Assembly: GCA_002914845.1 (NCBI GenBank)
Contig: JXTC01000132.1
Coordinates: 342,681-406,680, forward strand
Reading direction: 5' to 3'
Length of the DNA: 64,000 bases
From: Trema orientale
Taxonomy: Eukaryota > Streptophyta > Magnoliopsida > Rosales > Cannabaceae
Every line of letters begins with the position of its first letter. Positions within the stretch are counted from its first letter, which is position 1. The notes beneath the pieces were generated by a model. It did not search any database. It was not told the origin of the DNA and saw nothing but the letters and a program-made list of their open reading frames with translations. This document shows positions 45,214-57,200 of the stretch, piece by piece. The position numbers and the translations under genes were made by a program.

Positions 45214-47243
45214 GACATTAATATTAAACAATATGTGCTGTGTGACATCCTTAGGAGTCATGAGTACAAATAGCTTATAGGAGTTGCAATTATCATTTGT
45301 TAATGACTAGGACCTATGTATACGTTTAGAAGATTACAAAGTCTGAGAAAAATTAAAGCTACAAGGGATGTCAATGAGGAATATTAATTTAATGAGAAAT
45401 CAGAGATATGGTTAGTTATGAAATGGAGAATGCAATTAGAAGAACACTAATTAATATTTAAACTATTAGAAAGTATGCATTGACTAGCTAATATTAATTT
45501 GGGAGTCACTTTAACGAACATAAAAAGTTGGTTTTGCTCTTATAATTTATAGTTCTCAATGTTTAACATTTTGTATCTTTATATAACTTGAATACAATAA
45601 TAGGAAAAGATAAAAAGTATATGACCTTTTCTATATTTTTGCCAGATATGTAGCATTAATTTGTTGGATGAAGCACTAAAATTTATGTGATCAAAATAAA
45701 AGGTTAGAGCATTATATATGAATTGCTTTTAGCTAGGAAATAGACGTAATTTTGTTTGGTAGCATTGGGTGGGAATTAAAGGACAAACGGTAAATCCCAA
45801 AATAGTTATAATAATTTGAGCAAACAACAAGTATATATATATGCACGCCAAAGATTGCTAATAAAGCTTTTCAGTTGCCACTTAATTAAAGCCAAATTTT
45901 ATATTATCTGATAACATATATCTCTTTAAACCTTGTCCAGGAATTAGTCATGGGACATTCACTATATCCCACTAAGTTTGATGAATAGCCTTAAGATAAA
46001 TAATGCCAACAAAACAGAGTTTAATTGGTTCGTGGCGTTTTAATCTATTAAAGTACGTACTTTATTATGATAAATCACTTTTCTGAGTGGTTTTCAAACC
46101 CAAAACACTTTCATTAGGAGAAAAAAAATAGTGAATTTTAACTTCCTTTGTTTGTTTTCTTTTTTTTTTTTTCTTTTTTTTTGAAATCATTTTTTTCTCC
46201 TCTTGAAAGTAATGAATTTATTAATTGTGTCTCAAAGTGGTATTCATAGCAAGAGCTATTTCCTGGACAGAGAAAATTCCTAAGCGCTCCGATCTAAAAG
46301 CTCACATGCTAATTCATGGGCCGTATTTAACTTTCATTATTGCAGTATTTAATTAGTTGAATTTTGTTTTCATCTTTATTAGCAAAAAAATAAGTTGAAT
46401 TTTGCTGTGAATGGATATGGTAATAAATATTCAATATTGGTTGACCAAAGCTTATGCGTTATTAAACGCTTATCACAATAAAAGCTCTACCACAGCAAAT
46501 AATTTCATGCCCATAAGAATATTAACTGTCAATGGCCAAGTTATTTGTCGAGCATTTATTTGGTCATATAAAATATACCCATAAAAAAAACTCATTAATC
46601 TGGTTAAAATTAAAAAAGCAACCCCGTATACAAATCCATAAACCTTAAAAGTAACAACAACTAGTTACTAATGTATATGTATATATCAGTCAATATTGGA
46701 TTCAAGCTAGCTAGCTTGTTCGATGGATACATATCTAGAGCAATCGCATTCATGGGGTTTTCAATTATCCAAAAGAGACGCATATCAAACAATATTTAAG
46801 AGTGTCCAGTTGCTTGTGAATTCATGATTGCTTGTGTTCGTTTGAATTTCAATATTACTTGTTCTTTCTTTCTATTTTTTTATTCTTTTTTAATAAAGTA
46901 TTTTATGTTGTTGAATTTATGCCATGACATAAGAGATCATTTGTCGTCGTGCTTTTCGTATATAACTGCGTTCGAATCCAAGAGTGTTTTAAATTCCGTG
47001 CGTGAAGCATGCCTTATGTTTCTCTTTATATTTAATCAAATCAAGTTCAAAGAGTGTTATCCTTATTTTGATACTATATAATATTACGTAGTTACTTTTT
47101 TTCTAAGCAATTCAAAATATATAAATAAATAAGCTTGCGTAATATTTGTTTGCCTCATCACAATTTGATCACATGTAAGCTCACCTTGAGGCTTAATTCA
47201 GGTATGTACGTATGATCAATTTGCTATCTTCCTTTTCAAGGAG
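45214..47243. other. intergenic, nothing recognised
   Basis: AT-rich. A B-box-like GTTCGAATCC at about 46973 has no A box or acceptor stem and is not a tRNA gene. Confidence 0.6.
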
Positions 47244-47751
47244 AAGGTTATATAACTTTGTATTGACATTAAAGAAAAGTGAAATATAGGACAAGATTTA
47301 TATAGGAATATTTCATTACGTGTTGAATTTCCATTAATCTTCAAGAATTTCTAAACTACGGGTGGATTTCAATTTCAGCCATAATGATATATTCCACTAT
47401 ATTGTAGCTACTATTATATTATTTTCAGGAGTGTCCATTTTGCGGCATAGAAAGAATACCAAATAATTTCGTGTAACTAGTAGCAAATGTGTGCGTGTGT
47501 GTGTGTGAAGGTTATATAACTTTGTATTAACATTAAAGAAAAGTGAAATGTAGGCCAAGATTTATATAGGAATATTTCATTACATGTTGAATTTCCATTA
47601 ATTTTCAAGAACTTCTAAAATACTAGTGGATTTCAATTTTAGCCACAATGATATACTTCACTATGTTTTAGCTACTATTATTTTATTTTCAGGAGTACCC
47701 ATTTTGTGACATGGAAAGAATACCAAATAGTTTCATGTAATTAGTAGCAAA

Positions 47752-47785
<34 letters not shown>

Positions 47786-47915
47786 CTTCGCTCTATTTTA
47801 GCTACTATTATATTATTTTCAGGAGCACCCATTTTGCGACATGGAAAGAATACCAAATAATTTTGTGTAACTAGTAGCAATTGTGTTGTGTGTGTGTGAG
47901 AGAAAGAGAGAGAGA
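47244..47915. repeat. 264-bp tandem repeat, 2.5 units, each ending in a microsatellite
   Basis: Unit 1 47244-47507, unit 2 47508-about 47780, partial unit 3 about 47781-47915. Units share AAGGTTATATAACTTTGTAT, GGAATATTTCATTAC and CTACTATTAT...TTTTCAGGAG. Unit 1 ends in (GT)n, unit 2 in (GA)n, unit 3 in (GT)n(GA)n, so the tract at the unit boundary has changed type between copies. No coding potential. Confidence 0.9.
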
Positions 47916-48655
47916 ATATTATAGTATGTATCTTTTTTTTACACTTCATTTTAATAAATATCTGTATTTCTTTTATTATAGCTATAGAAGACTGAATGTA
48001 TGCATATTTTATATTTAGTATATCTACTTATATACTAGTTTTGATTTACAAACTGAGTGTATTACTTTTCATATTGGCTACATTATATTTTATACTTAGT
48101 ATATACACTAATATATCCGTCACTTTGTTACAACATCATTCGAAAGTGGAATCGAAATCCATGTATAGAGGACAGTGGAGTGTGTGACGAATTTTGATTA
48201 TGTTTCTTGAAAACCTCTAATTGTATTTTATGTGTTGTTCTTAAAGTGCTCATTTAACCATGCAGAAACACTATTTTCTTTCTTTTTTTTTTAGTCATTG
48301 TGTATATATTTGGAAGAAACAATCTTTTTTCCCATAGAGAAATAACGTATTAATGTGCCGTTCTCATTAAGTAGTTTCACGAGATAGATCTACTTCTCTA
48401 TAATAGTGTTTAAGTGCATAAAAGAAGTTAGCCTAAGCCCAACTCTTGGCCTTGCAAGGCTTGGGTCAATCCCGAGCTCAATAGGGTTAGCCCTATTTCA
48501 AAAAAGGACAAAAAATGATGTAATTTTAATTAAATAAAACATATTATTTTAAATAAATATTGATACTTTCTTCTTCACATATTTGTGTTAGTAATAAAAA
48601 CAAGCATTATTATGTCCATTTTTATATCAATATATGTTAGTGTAAGAGCATTATT
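47916..48655. other. intergenic with a GGCTTGGG/GGGCTAGCCC-type repeat fragment
   Basis: 48430-48505 (AAGCCCAACTCTTGGCC...AATAGGGTTAGCCCTA) is related in style to the CCTATTAGGCC modules in the HMA pseudogenes. Otherwise no feature. Confidence 0.45.
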
Positions 48656-48657
48656 AC

Positions 48658-50422
48658 TCTAATTATCACTTATCTCCATGATGCTTCTAACTTTCAGAGA
48701 CTTTGAGAATTGAGATCACTTCGATACCATAGTATTTATATATACTTTATCCTCCGCATTAATTGCGGATTTAAAAAATACATCTAATTCAATCTGTAAA
48801 AGTTTTTCAATCAATCTAATTCAATACATTCCAATCCAGAAATAGGCAGATTGGATTTCCTATGTCAACCATATTATAAGCTCATATATTTAGGCTTTTT
48901 GATGGTTTTTGTTTTTTCAGATTATTTATTTTTAGCACAAATTGGACCCATTGGTCATCATTTTCACATTTGAAAAAAAAAACAATTACAAGACATTAAG
49001 GTTTGAACTAAAAATAGATGTATAAATATAAAAATATATATACAAAATAAAAAAATAAAAAAAATTATTCGTATAAATTAAGTGCATATTAGGATCATAT
49101 ACTTTCAAATTGAAAAGCGTATCGATCCACATAAGTGAAGATATCAGAATTTCAATCGAGGGGCTTTTGAACATTCTTAATGGCAAGTACTTCAGCTATA
49201 TACTTTCATCTCTATCGATACTAGAATCTCATTTTGAACTAGTCCTTCAACTTCTGCAAGCATATGTTCAGCATTTGCTAGAATGATAATGTTGCCGTCC
49301 GACAAGCTTTTGTTACCAACAATTATTTCATTCTTTTGAACAGTGGCCTTCACTCCATGGCCGATGGTGCAGAAAAAGTCTCGAGCTTCTGGCCAGACGA
49401 GATTCTATCCAATCCTGTATTTAGATCCAATCCGATCCAATTGTAATGGATTGGATCATTATTTTGCTCTTAGGCGCGTGGGCTTAACTCTAAGACATTT
49501 CTTTCTATTGAAAAAATACAAAACTACTACAAAGTTAAATGAAGAGGATAATCTAGTAGAAAAATGACATGTAAGTGTAAGAGGTAATAATGTTGAAGAG
49601 TAACATTTGGTGGTTGGCCAAAAACATTTAATGCTGACCAAAAAAAATTTAATGCTATCACTACTTTTTTAAGTACCCATCCATGGTCACAAAAAAATTG
49701 TAACCATTGAGAAGTCTTCCATATATATATATATATGTATATATTTTGGAAGAAAACACTTATAATACTTAAAACATAATAAGTTAGGTATTGGATAGTA
49801 TAAGATGTAATGTGATACGTGGTTAATTTTAGTGCTAATTTGGTAGAAAAATAACATATAATAAAATAAGATATATGTACGTAACATTATTTTAGAATTT
49901 ATATGTATACACAGGATTGATCGGTCATTATTGAACTTCCAAAATTTGCATCCAACTCAATCCAATCAGCCATTGAATTTGTAAAATTTGTATCCAATCT
50001 AATCCGAAGATTGATATCTCATCTTTTTGGATTGGATTATATTGGTTCAGTCGGTTATCCACTCAGATTAGATAATTTGTACACTCCTATCCAATACCAA
50101 CTGTGACTTCAATGGGAGTTGCCAGTCGACAGCACGAGGAAAGTTATAACCATTATAGATATACTAAACTATAGTGCAAGATGAAAGCTGTCAATGGAAA
50201 ATGGTATCCAAGGTTTTGAGTAGCCCTGATATTTTCTAGCCAAAAACCAAGCAAGCGAGGTTTAGAAAGAAAGTATGATTGCCTTCCAAAAAAAAAAAGT
50301 TTTATTTTTAATTTTTTACAAAGCATATTCCCAAAACATGAATCCAAGCAAGAAATTAAAACATTTCCAATAGAACACTTACACGCGTAAGTATATAGAA
50401 GTACGATCAGCAAACTTCTACG
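48658..50422 (-). pseudogene. HMA5-like copper ATPase pseudogene copy A
   Basis: Same strand and order as the intact gene. 48660-48712 matches 54964-55015, 49180-49412 matches 55040-55262 (exon 5), 50098-50286 matches 55818-56003 (exon 3) and 50325-50422 matches 56030-56125 (intron 2 and exon 2). Two insertions split it: about 48713-49180 and 49413-50097, both rich in ATCCAATCC words. The second replaces exon 4 and ends like a hAT MITE (GTACACTCCTA). No part of the frame is usable. Confidence 0.85.
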
Positions 50423-50569
50423 AAAAAATAACTTAATTTTTTTTTTTTTAACATTTTAAGGAATATATGAACATATTATGATTATTATTTTTTCAAATAG
50501 GCTGAGCCTATTAGGTCCAATAGGGCCGAAGCGTTTAGACTAGAGTCGAGGGCCTAGTCCGGGTGGTGA

Positions 50570-51575
50570 TATTTCTATAAAAAGATAGCTTACCTTAGTA
50601 GTAACAACAAGCTCATAATACTCACTAAATACTATGTTCTCCAGGATTCTTGTCTTAGTAACCACAGGTATCCCAACCATGAAAGTCATCGTCTTACAAA
50701 ACTTAATACAATTCATCTCTTCCGATACCAACCATGATTGCCAGGCCAAAAGCATGAGGTCAAGCTATCCCAAAATGGAGTGCAAGCTAAAAGTTGTCCC
50801 TGGAAAATGATATCCGAGATTCCAAGTGCTCATTATAAAATTTAGCCAAAAGTCAAGTAAGTGGCCAAATCAACAAAGAAAACATGATCATCTGCCAAAA
50901 AAAAAAAAAAAAAGCAATATGCCAATCTCATTGAGAGTTCCTCCAATCACCTTATTGCTTTTCCTTTTCAAAACGAGCCAAGATTTTCCTGTTATATATC
51001 ATGCTCTCATTGACATGCTTTGCCCTTGTATTACAAAACCATCTGAATCAACTTTTGCCCTCGGGGTAATCTCAATAACATCGTTCTTTTGAATCAACTG
51101 ATTGTCAATATCTTCCTTGTTTGTCACATTTACTTCCTTGTCCAGAGTCAGCTAAATTGTTGCCTCAGGTGCCAAACTTATGAAATTAGCAATGGCATCA
51201 GATACATCTTCCTCTTAGCCAACACCTCCAAATACTTTGTAGAATAATCGAGCTAAGCATTAAGCTAGTTTCAAAGAAATCTATACCCTTAAAACGGGGT
51301 GAAGTAGTTCTCAACACCGAGTAAACTGAGTAAAAATAGGCTACATTTGTTCCCGAGGCAATCAAGACACCCATATTTACAGAAACTAGCGTAAAACCAC
51401 TAACCGATGATGAACTAAACAAGAGTAGACAAAGCTCACCTCAAAATCGCTCAAACGCTTGACATGTTCATGCTTAATTCTAGGGGTATACATTATAACC
51501 ATGGAGCTTAGAAAACTGGAACAGTAAAGACCAAACTCCATATAAATGACTTGTAATATTGCTTGGGTCTACTCT
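50570..51575 (-). pseudogene. HMA5-like copper ATPase pseudogene copy B
   Basis: 50590-50712 matches exon 4 (55453-55575). It joins directly to 50725-50898, matching 55818-56003 of exon 3, so intron 3 and the first 70 bp of exon 3 (plus-strand order) are missing. 50920-51575 matches 56225-56925 of exon 2 (for example TTTCAAAGAAATCTATACCC, AATATTGCTTGG), ending before the metal-binding region. A CCTATTAGGTCC module (50495-50575) sits just beyond the exon 4 donor. Frameshifts and stops throughout. Confidence 0.88.
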
Positions 51576-51759
51576 TTCTTAAAAAATCACCGATGGATAA
51601 AGTATTTGGAAACATGATCAACAAAGTTTTGTCACTCCAAATAATATATCAAAATAATTTTTTTTTTTTTTTCCAGATAGACTGAACCTATTAGGCCTAA
51701 TAGGGCAGGGCCAACACTTTTAAGCTAAGGTTGGGAGACTGGATTGGGCATGACATTCC

Positions 51760-52735
51760 TATGAAAGGAAATCCTACCTTTGAAAGAGCAATAAGCTCGC
51801 AGAACTCTGTTATAAGTAACATATTCTTCAGGAGTCTTGCGTTAACCATTGGCTTTCCAACCGTGAAAGTCCCCATCTTATCATACATAATGCAGTTCAC
51901 CTACTCAAGTACAAATTATAACTATTATGGGAGTTGCTACGATTGGAGCACAAGGGCAGGCTACAACAATGACAGATATTCCAAACTAGAATTTAAGTTG
52001 AAATTTGTCCATGTATGATTGTATCAAAGATTCTAGGTATTTATGATATTTTCCGGCAAAAAAACCAAGCAAGCCAAGTTAAGAAAGAAATCATATGGTC
52101 ATCTGCAAAAATAAATCAAAACATTTGCCATAATTACCCACTAATAGCACAATTACAATCAGCAAACTTGTGTACTAATAAATCACGTAAAATAATATAT
52201 ATATATATATTTTATAAAGAGTTGGCAAATATCAATTTTCTTTAAATGGTTTGAACCTATTAGGCCCATTTTCAGCTAGGGCTTACGGCCTTGGCTTGGC
52301 GTGATATTCCCCTAAAATAGTTAGGGTAGACCCGACCTTCTACTATAGAGGGTTAGGCCAGGCCTAGCCCACGATTAGATAAGGCTCCTATTTTAAAAGT
52401 TTTAGATCAAGCTTTTTAGTATAAAAATCCTCATTCTAATTCATAGTTCCTCCGAAGATTGACTCGCCTTATCATTTTGTAATGAAATAGGTTTTACCTG
52501 TTATCATGCTCTCATTCACATGACTATGACAAAACCATCTGAAGCCACTTTAGCCCTAGGAATAAGAATTATCACGTAATATCAGTTTCTTGCTCACTCA
52601 CCAAATTTCCCTCCTCATTAATAGTCAAACAATATTATTGTTTCAGGTGCCAACTTCATAAGCTTGGAAATGGCCTCAGAGGTCTTTCCCTTAGCCAAAC
52701 TTTCCAAGTACTTCCCCAAAAGAATAAAAGTGTTA
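51760..52735 (-). pseudogene. HMA5-like copper ATPase pseudogene copy C
   Basis: 51778-51900 matches exon 4, joined directly to 51917-52105 matching exon 3, with the same missing intron 3 as copy B. 52125-52175 matches the exon 2 edge and 52487-52735 matches 56275-56545 of exon 2. CCTATTAGGCC modules occur at 51675-51770 and 52245-52330, the second inserted inside this copy. Heavily decayed. Confidence 0.85.
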
Positions 52736-53741
52736 TATTTCAAAAAAAAAATTAAAAGTGTTCTATTTCAAAAAAAAATGCGGTAACAAATCTTTAAAAA
52801 AAAAACTGAGCCCAATCATATTTTTCTAAGGGACTTATAAAAATATGACCAAATTTTGGACCCAATTTAAGTAAATATCCATTTGTCAAATGTTATAGCA
52901 AAATGTCCGGTATATATGTTTATATACCAAGTGTAAAATTTTATATACCAAGTACAAAAAATTATATACCTAGTACATTTCAGTATAGTAACTGAAATTA
53001 GTAGATAAACATATCTACCAAGTGCAAAAATATATATACCTGGATATTTAGCTATAAAATTTAAAAAATGGACATCTACTTTATCAAATTTAAAATATTG
53101 CTCATCCATCTAAATTTCTCTTTTTCCAATTCTTTTCAAGAAAGACAGTTGAGGGCTTAATTTTCTTAAGAATTGTCATTGCCTAAAAATTACATATAAC
53201 CATCATTTAATAAAAGTCGTAATTCATTGTCTATTTCATGTAAAATTGTAAATTACAAATTCCAACTTAACCAATTTTCAAACTTTACCACCCAAATTTA
53301 AATAAACAAATAACTGGCCTTCTTACTAAAGCAAAACAAATAAGTTATAATAGAACACAAAATTGAGTTTAGAAATCACAAAGACTAGAGACCGTAGCAA
53401 TATATATACATATACATATATGCACATAATATTTCTATCGGTATTATTTGGTTGATTTAACAGATGGTTTTATAATTTCACACCCTAAAATTGTTTGGTA
53501 ACCAAACTAATCAACAGAATATGCTTTTCAAACAGATCAATCTAACCAACCTTAATAAATAAAAATAAATAAAAAATGGATTATTGTGATTTATCCACTA
53601 TTTTGATCACCCTTAAGAATTCATTAAAAAGAATCTCTATGTCCATAGAGAATGCACCGGTAGAAATGACCAAAAAGGTTATTTATTGGCAAAGAGAAGC
53701 TTTGACGCAAAGTTGTGATAATTTCGACACTACCATGCTCA
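52736..53741. other. spacer between pseudogene C and HMA5, with a possible MITE at 52850-53110
   Basis: 52860-52925 and 53030-53110 are loosely inverted-complementary (AAATATCCATTTGTC versus GGACATCTACTTTATC). Between them ATATACCAAGTACAAAA-like words recur four times. No duplication found. Rest is AT-rich. Confidence 0.45.
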
Positions 53742-53750
53742 ATATCATAT

Positions 53751-53982
53751 GAACAATGTTATGGGACATCAATAGTGCCCAACACCATAATGATATATTT
53801 ATCTGTCACTAGATAATTATAATTAATAAATTAAATTCACATGATCCCATCTGAATTATAATTATAATTAGACATATCATATAATGTTGGGCACTATATG
53901 ATGGCCCATAGCATCATTTTATAATTATAATTAGACATATCATATAATGTTGGGCACTATATGATAGCCCATAGCATCATTC
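53751..53982. mobile_element. MITE with 9-bp TSD downstream of HMA5
   Basis: Perfect 9-bp duplication ATATCATAT at 53742-53750 and 53983-53991. Inverted ends GAACAATGTTATGGGACATC and, on the other strand, GAATGATGCTATGGGCTATC, continuing through AGTGCCCAACA. The right arm is tandemly duplicated with a 63-bp period (53871 and 53934 start GACATATCAT). The 9-bp duplication suggests a Mutator-type MITE. It ends 291 bp after the ATPase stop codon in genome terms and may lie in its 3' UTR/terminator region. Confidence 0.85.
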
Positions 53983-54273
53983 ATATCATATCAAGTTGTC
54001 CGTGAATAGGCAAACCCTTTTGATATTTATATAATCATTGCTTGTGCTCATTGGGTGAATCCTAATGACTTAAAAGGAGTCCATTCATCTAAATACTACA
54101 TGGATAAATACTACCTTTATATACAAGGAATTACAAACTAAAACCAAGCAGAATTTTTTTACAACATTCCATTACAAAACAAACAAGCAAATTAAACTTT
54201 ATTTAAGGAAGTCCGACGTGAATCTACAACAATTATCTTCCAACATATCTATATCTATTACCAAGCACTACTG

Positions 54274-57200
54274 CTACTCAATCTTTATTCCACGGATGTC
54301 AAGGTTATTGAGCTTCTTAGGCCTCTTGTAATACTTCAACAACAAAGAGCAACAAACGACACTAACTGAGGAGGCTGCCATTGCAGCTCCAGCAATCCAT
54401 GGAGGCAAACGAAATCCGGTAGATGGAAAAAGGGTTCCCGCAGCAATTGGAATACCAAGGACATTATATCCCAAAGCCCATATGTAGTTCAGACGAATTC
54501 GAGAGAAGGTTTTTCTAGAGAGGTCAATGGCAGTTATCACATCCTCCAAGTTGCTCTTCATGAGAACAATGTCAGCTGCCTCAATAGCTATGTCTGTGCC
54601 TGCGCCAATTGCCATTCCTACGTCTGCTGCAACCAAAGCTGGTGAGTCATTGATGCCATCTCCCACCATTGCTACTGTGTAGCCTGAAGCCTGTGAACAA
54701 GGACAATGAATTTTAAGCAATTATATTGAGTTAATATCTTCAAGAAATACCACAGGTTAACTTAGACTGCATGTGAATAGGAAAAGGCGATGAAGCAAAG
54801 CACAAGAATATATGTATATGTGTGTGTGTGTGTGCGTGTCTGTACCTGTAAATCCTTCACTCTTTCTGCTTTCTGCTCAGGTTTAGCTTCTGCAATAACT
54901 GACGTGCCCTCTATTCCAACTTCTCTAGCAATAGAATTGGCAGTGCCCCAGTTATCACCTGTCACCATGATGCTTCTAACTTTCATGGACTTTAGAATCG
55001 AGATCACCTCCCTAGCACCCGGTTTTAAAGGATCAGATATGGCTAGAACTCCAGCTACTTCCCTGTCTATTGATACCAGAATCCCAGTTTGAGCCAGTCC
55101 TTCAGCTTCTGCAAGCATATCTTCAGCATCTGCTGGAATGATAATGTTGTAGTCCAACATCAAGCTCTTGTTACCAACAACTATTTCTTTGTTTCTAACA
55201 ATGGCCTTCACTCCATGGCCAGTAATGGAGACAAAATCTCGAGCTTCTGGCCAGATAGGATTCTCTTCATCTTCCCCGAATTTTTTGGCATACTCAACGA
55301 CTGCCTTGGCCAAGGGGTGCTCACTGTTCACCTGATAGATATAAGCAATCCAACATTACAACAAAAGAATATAGAACTAATATAGTTAAATCTTTTCATT
55401 AAACCATTTGAAGCCATTAAACTTGTGGTTCTCACACAAAAAGAAAGCTTACCTCGGTAGCAGCAACAAGCTCATAGAACTCTCTAAGTACCATATTCTT
55501 CAGGAGTCTTGTGTTAACAACCACTGGCTTTCCAACAGTGAGTGTCCCAGTCTTATCAAACACTATGCAGTTCACCTACATATCGTTAATTAAGAATCAT
55601 AAGAACCAAATGCAATAGTCTTAAGATACAAAGAACAAAGGGAATGTCTAAGCCAATCGATGTATGTGATATAGGCTGCAACTCAATGAATAATTTGGAC
55701 AATTATTTGCTTTTTGAAATGAAGTATGAATTATACTATCTACTGACCTTATGAGCACTTTCTAATGCTTGCCCCCCTTTGATCAATACACCTTGAGATG
55801 CGCCTACACCTGTACCAACCATGACTGCAGTGGGAGTTGCTAGGCCGAGAGCACAAGGGCAGGCTATAACCATGACAGATATCCCAAACTGGAGCGCAAG
55901 TTGAAAGCTGTCCATAGATGATGGTATCCAAGATTCCGGATAGCCATGGTATTTTCCAGCCAAAAACCAAGCAAGCCAAGTTGAGAAAGAAAGCATGATC
56001 ACCTGCAAAACAAAGCCATAGTTTTAATTTTTCACAAGTCATAACCCAAAAACAAGAATCCAAGAAAAAGTGTTTGCAGTAGAGTACTCACCAATGGCAC
56101 AAAGTACTTCGAAATGCGATCAGCAAACTTTTGTACAGGAGCTTTAGCCATTTGGGCTGACTCAACAAGTCTTACAATCTGTGAGAGTGCACTTTCTGAT
56201 CCAACCCTCGTCGCCTTGATATGCAATACGCCATTCTCATTTAGAGTTCCTCCAATAACCGTATCGCCTTTCCTTTTTGCCACTGGTCGAGATTCTCCTG
56301 TTATCATGCTCTCGTTGACATGGCTTTGCCCCCATATCACAAAACCATCTGATGCAACTTTTGATCCAGGGATAATCTTAATAATATCATTCTTTTGAAT
56401 CAATCGGCTATCGATTTCCTCTTCATTTATCACATTTCCTTCTTCGTCCAAAGTCAACAAAGTTGCTGTCTCGGGTGCCAAGTCCATGAGCTTAGCAATG
56501 GCATCAGACGTCTTTCCCTTGGCCAACACCTCTAAATACTTCCCTAGCAGGATAAACGATATTAGCATTGAGCTAGTCTCAAAGAAATCTGTACCCTTGA
56601 AATGTGGTGAAGTAGCAGCTCTCAACACCGAGTAGACCGAGTAGAAATAAGCTGCGTTTGTGCCCAAGGCAATTAAGACGTCCATATTAGTAGAACCATG
56701 GCGAAGGGCTTTGTAGGAACCGGTGTAGAACCGCCAACCTATGATGAACTGAACCGGAGTAGACAAAACCCACCTTAAAATCTCTCCCACACTTAACATG
56801 TTCACCACTTTGGTATCCAAACCATGCTTAATTCCAGGGATATACATAAAAACCATAGAGGTTAGAAACACTGGAATTGTAAACACCAAACTCCACTTAA
56901 ACGACCTGTAATATTGCTTGATCTCCTCATTCCTATGAGTTTCTCTCCCTCCACCTCCTTCAGGAAATATTTTTGCCTTGAAACGCCTAGACCCAGTTGT
57001 CTCAATCACGTCAATAAAAGTTCTAGGCCCTGTTACATCCGGTTTGTAAGAAAGGGAGATTTTCTTCATCTCGGGATACAAGTCTATACCCTGAACCCCC
57101 GGAAGCGCTTCAAGAGACTGTTCAATGATCCTCATGGAACGTTCTGTTCGCACTCCATCAACTTCAAGGTCTATCTTGCTCATGTCTTCCCCGGAACTGA

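Noticed and set aside
46965..46990. B-box-like GTTCGAATCC suggesting a tRNA gene
   Set aside because: No A box at the right distance, no acceptor or anticodon stem can be drawn.
48126..48135. TGTTACAACA outside the Sirevirus-like element
   Set aside because: A single copy in about 52 kb of other sequence fits chance; it was used as a reminder that only the clustering is unusual.
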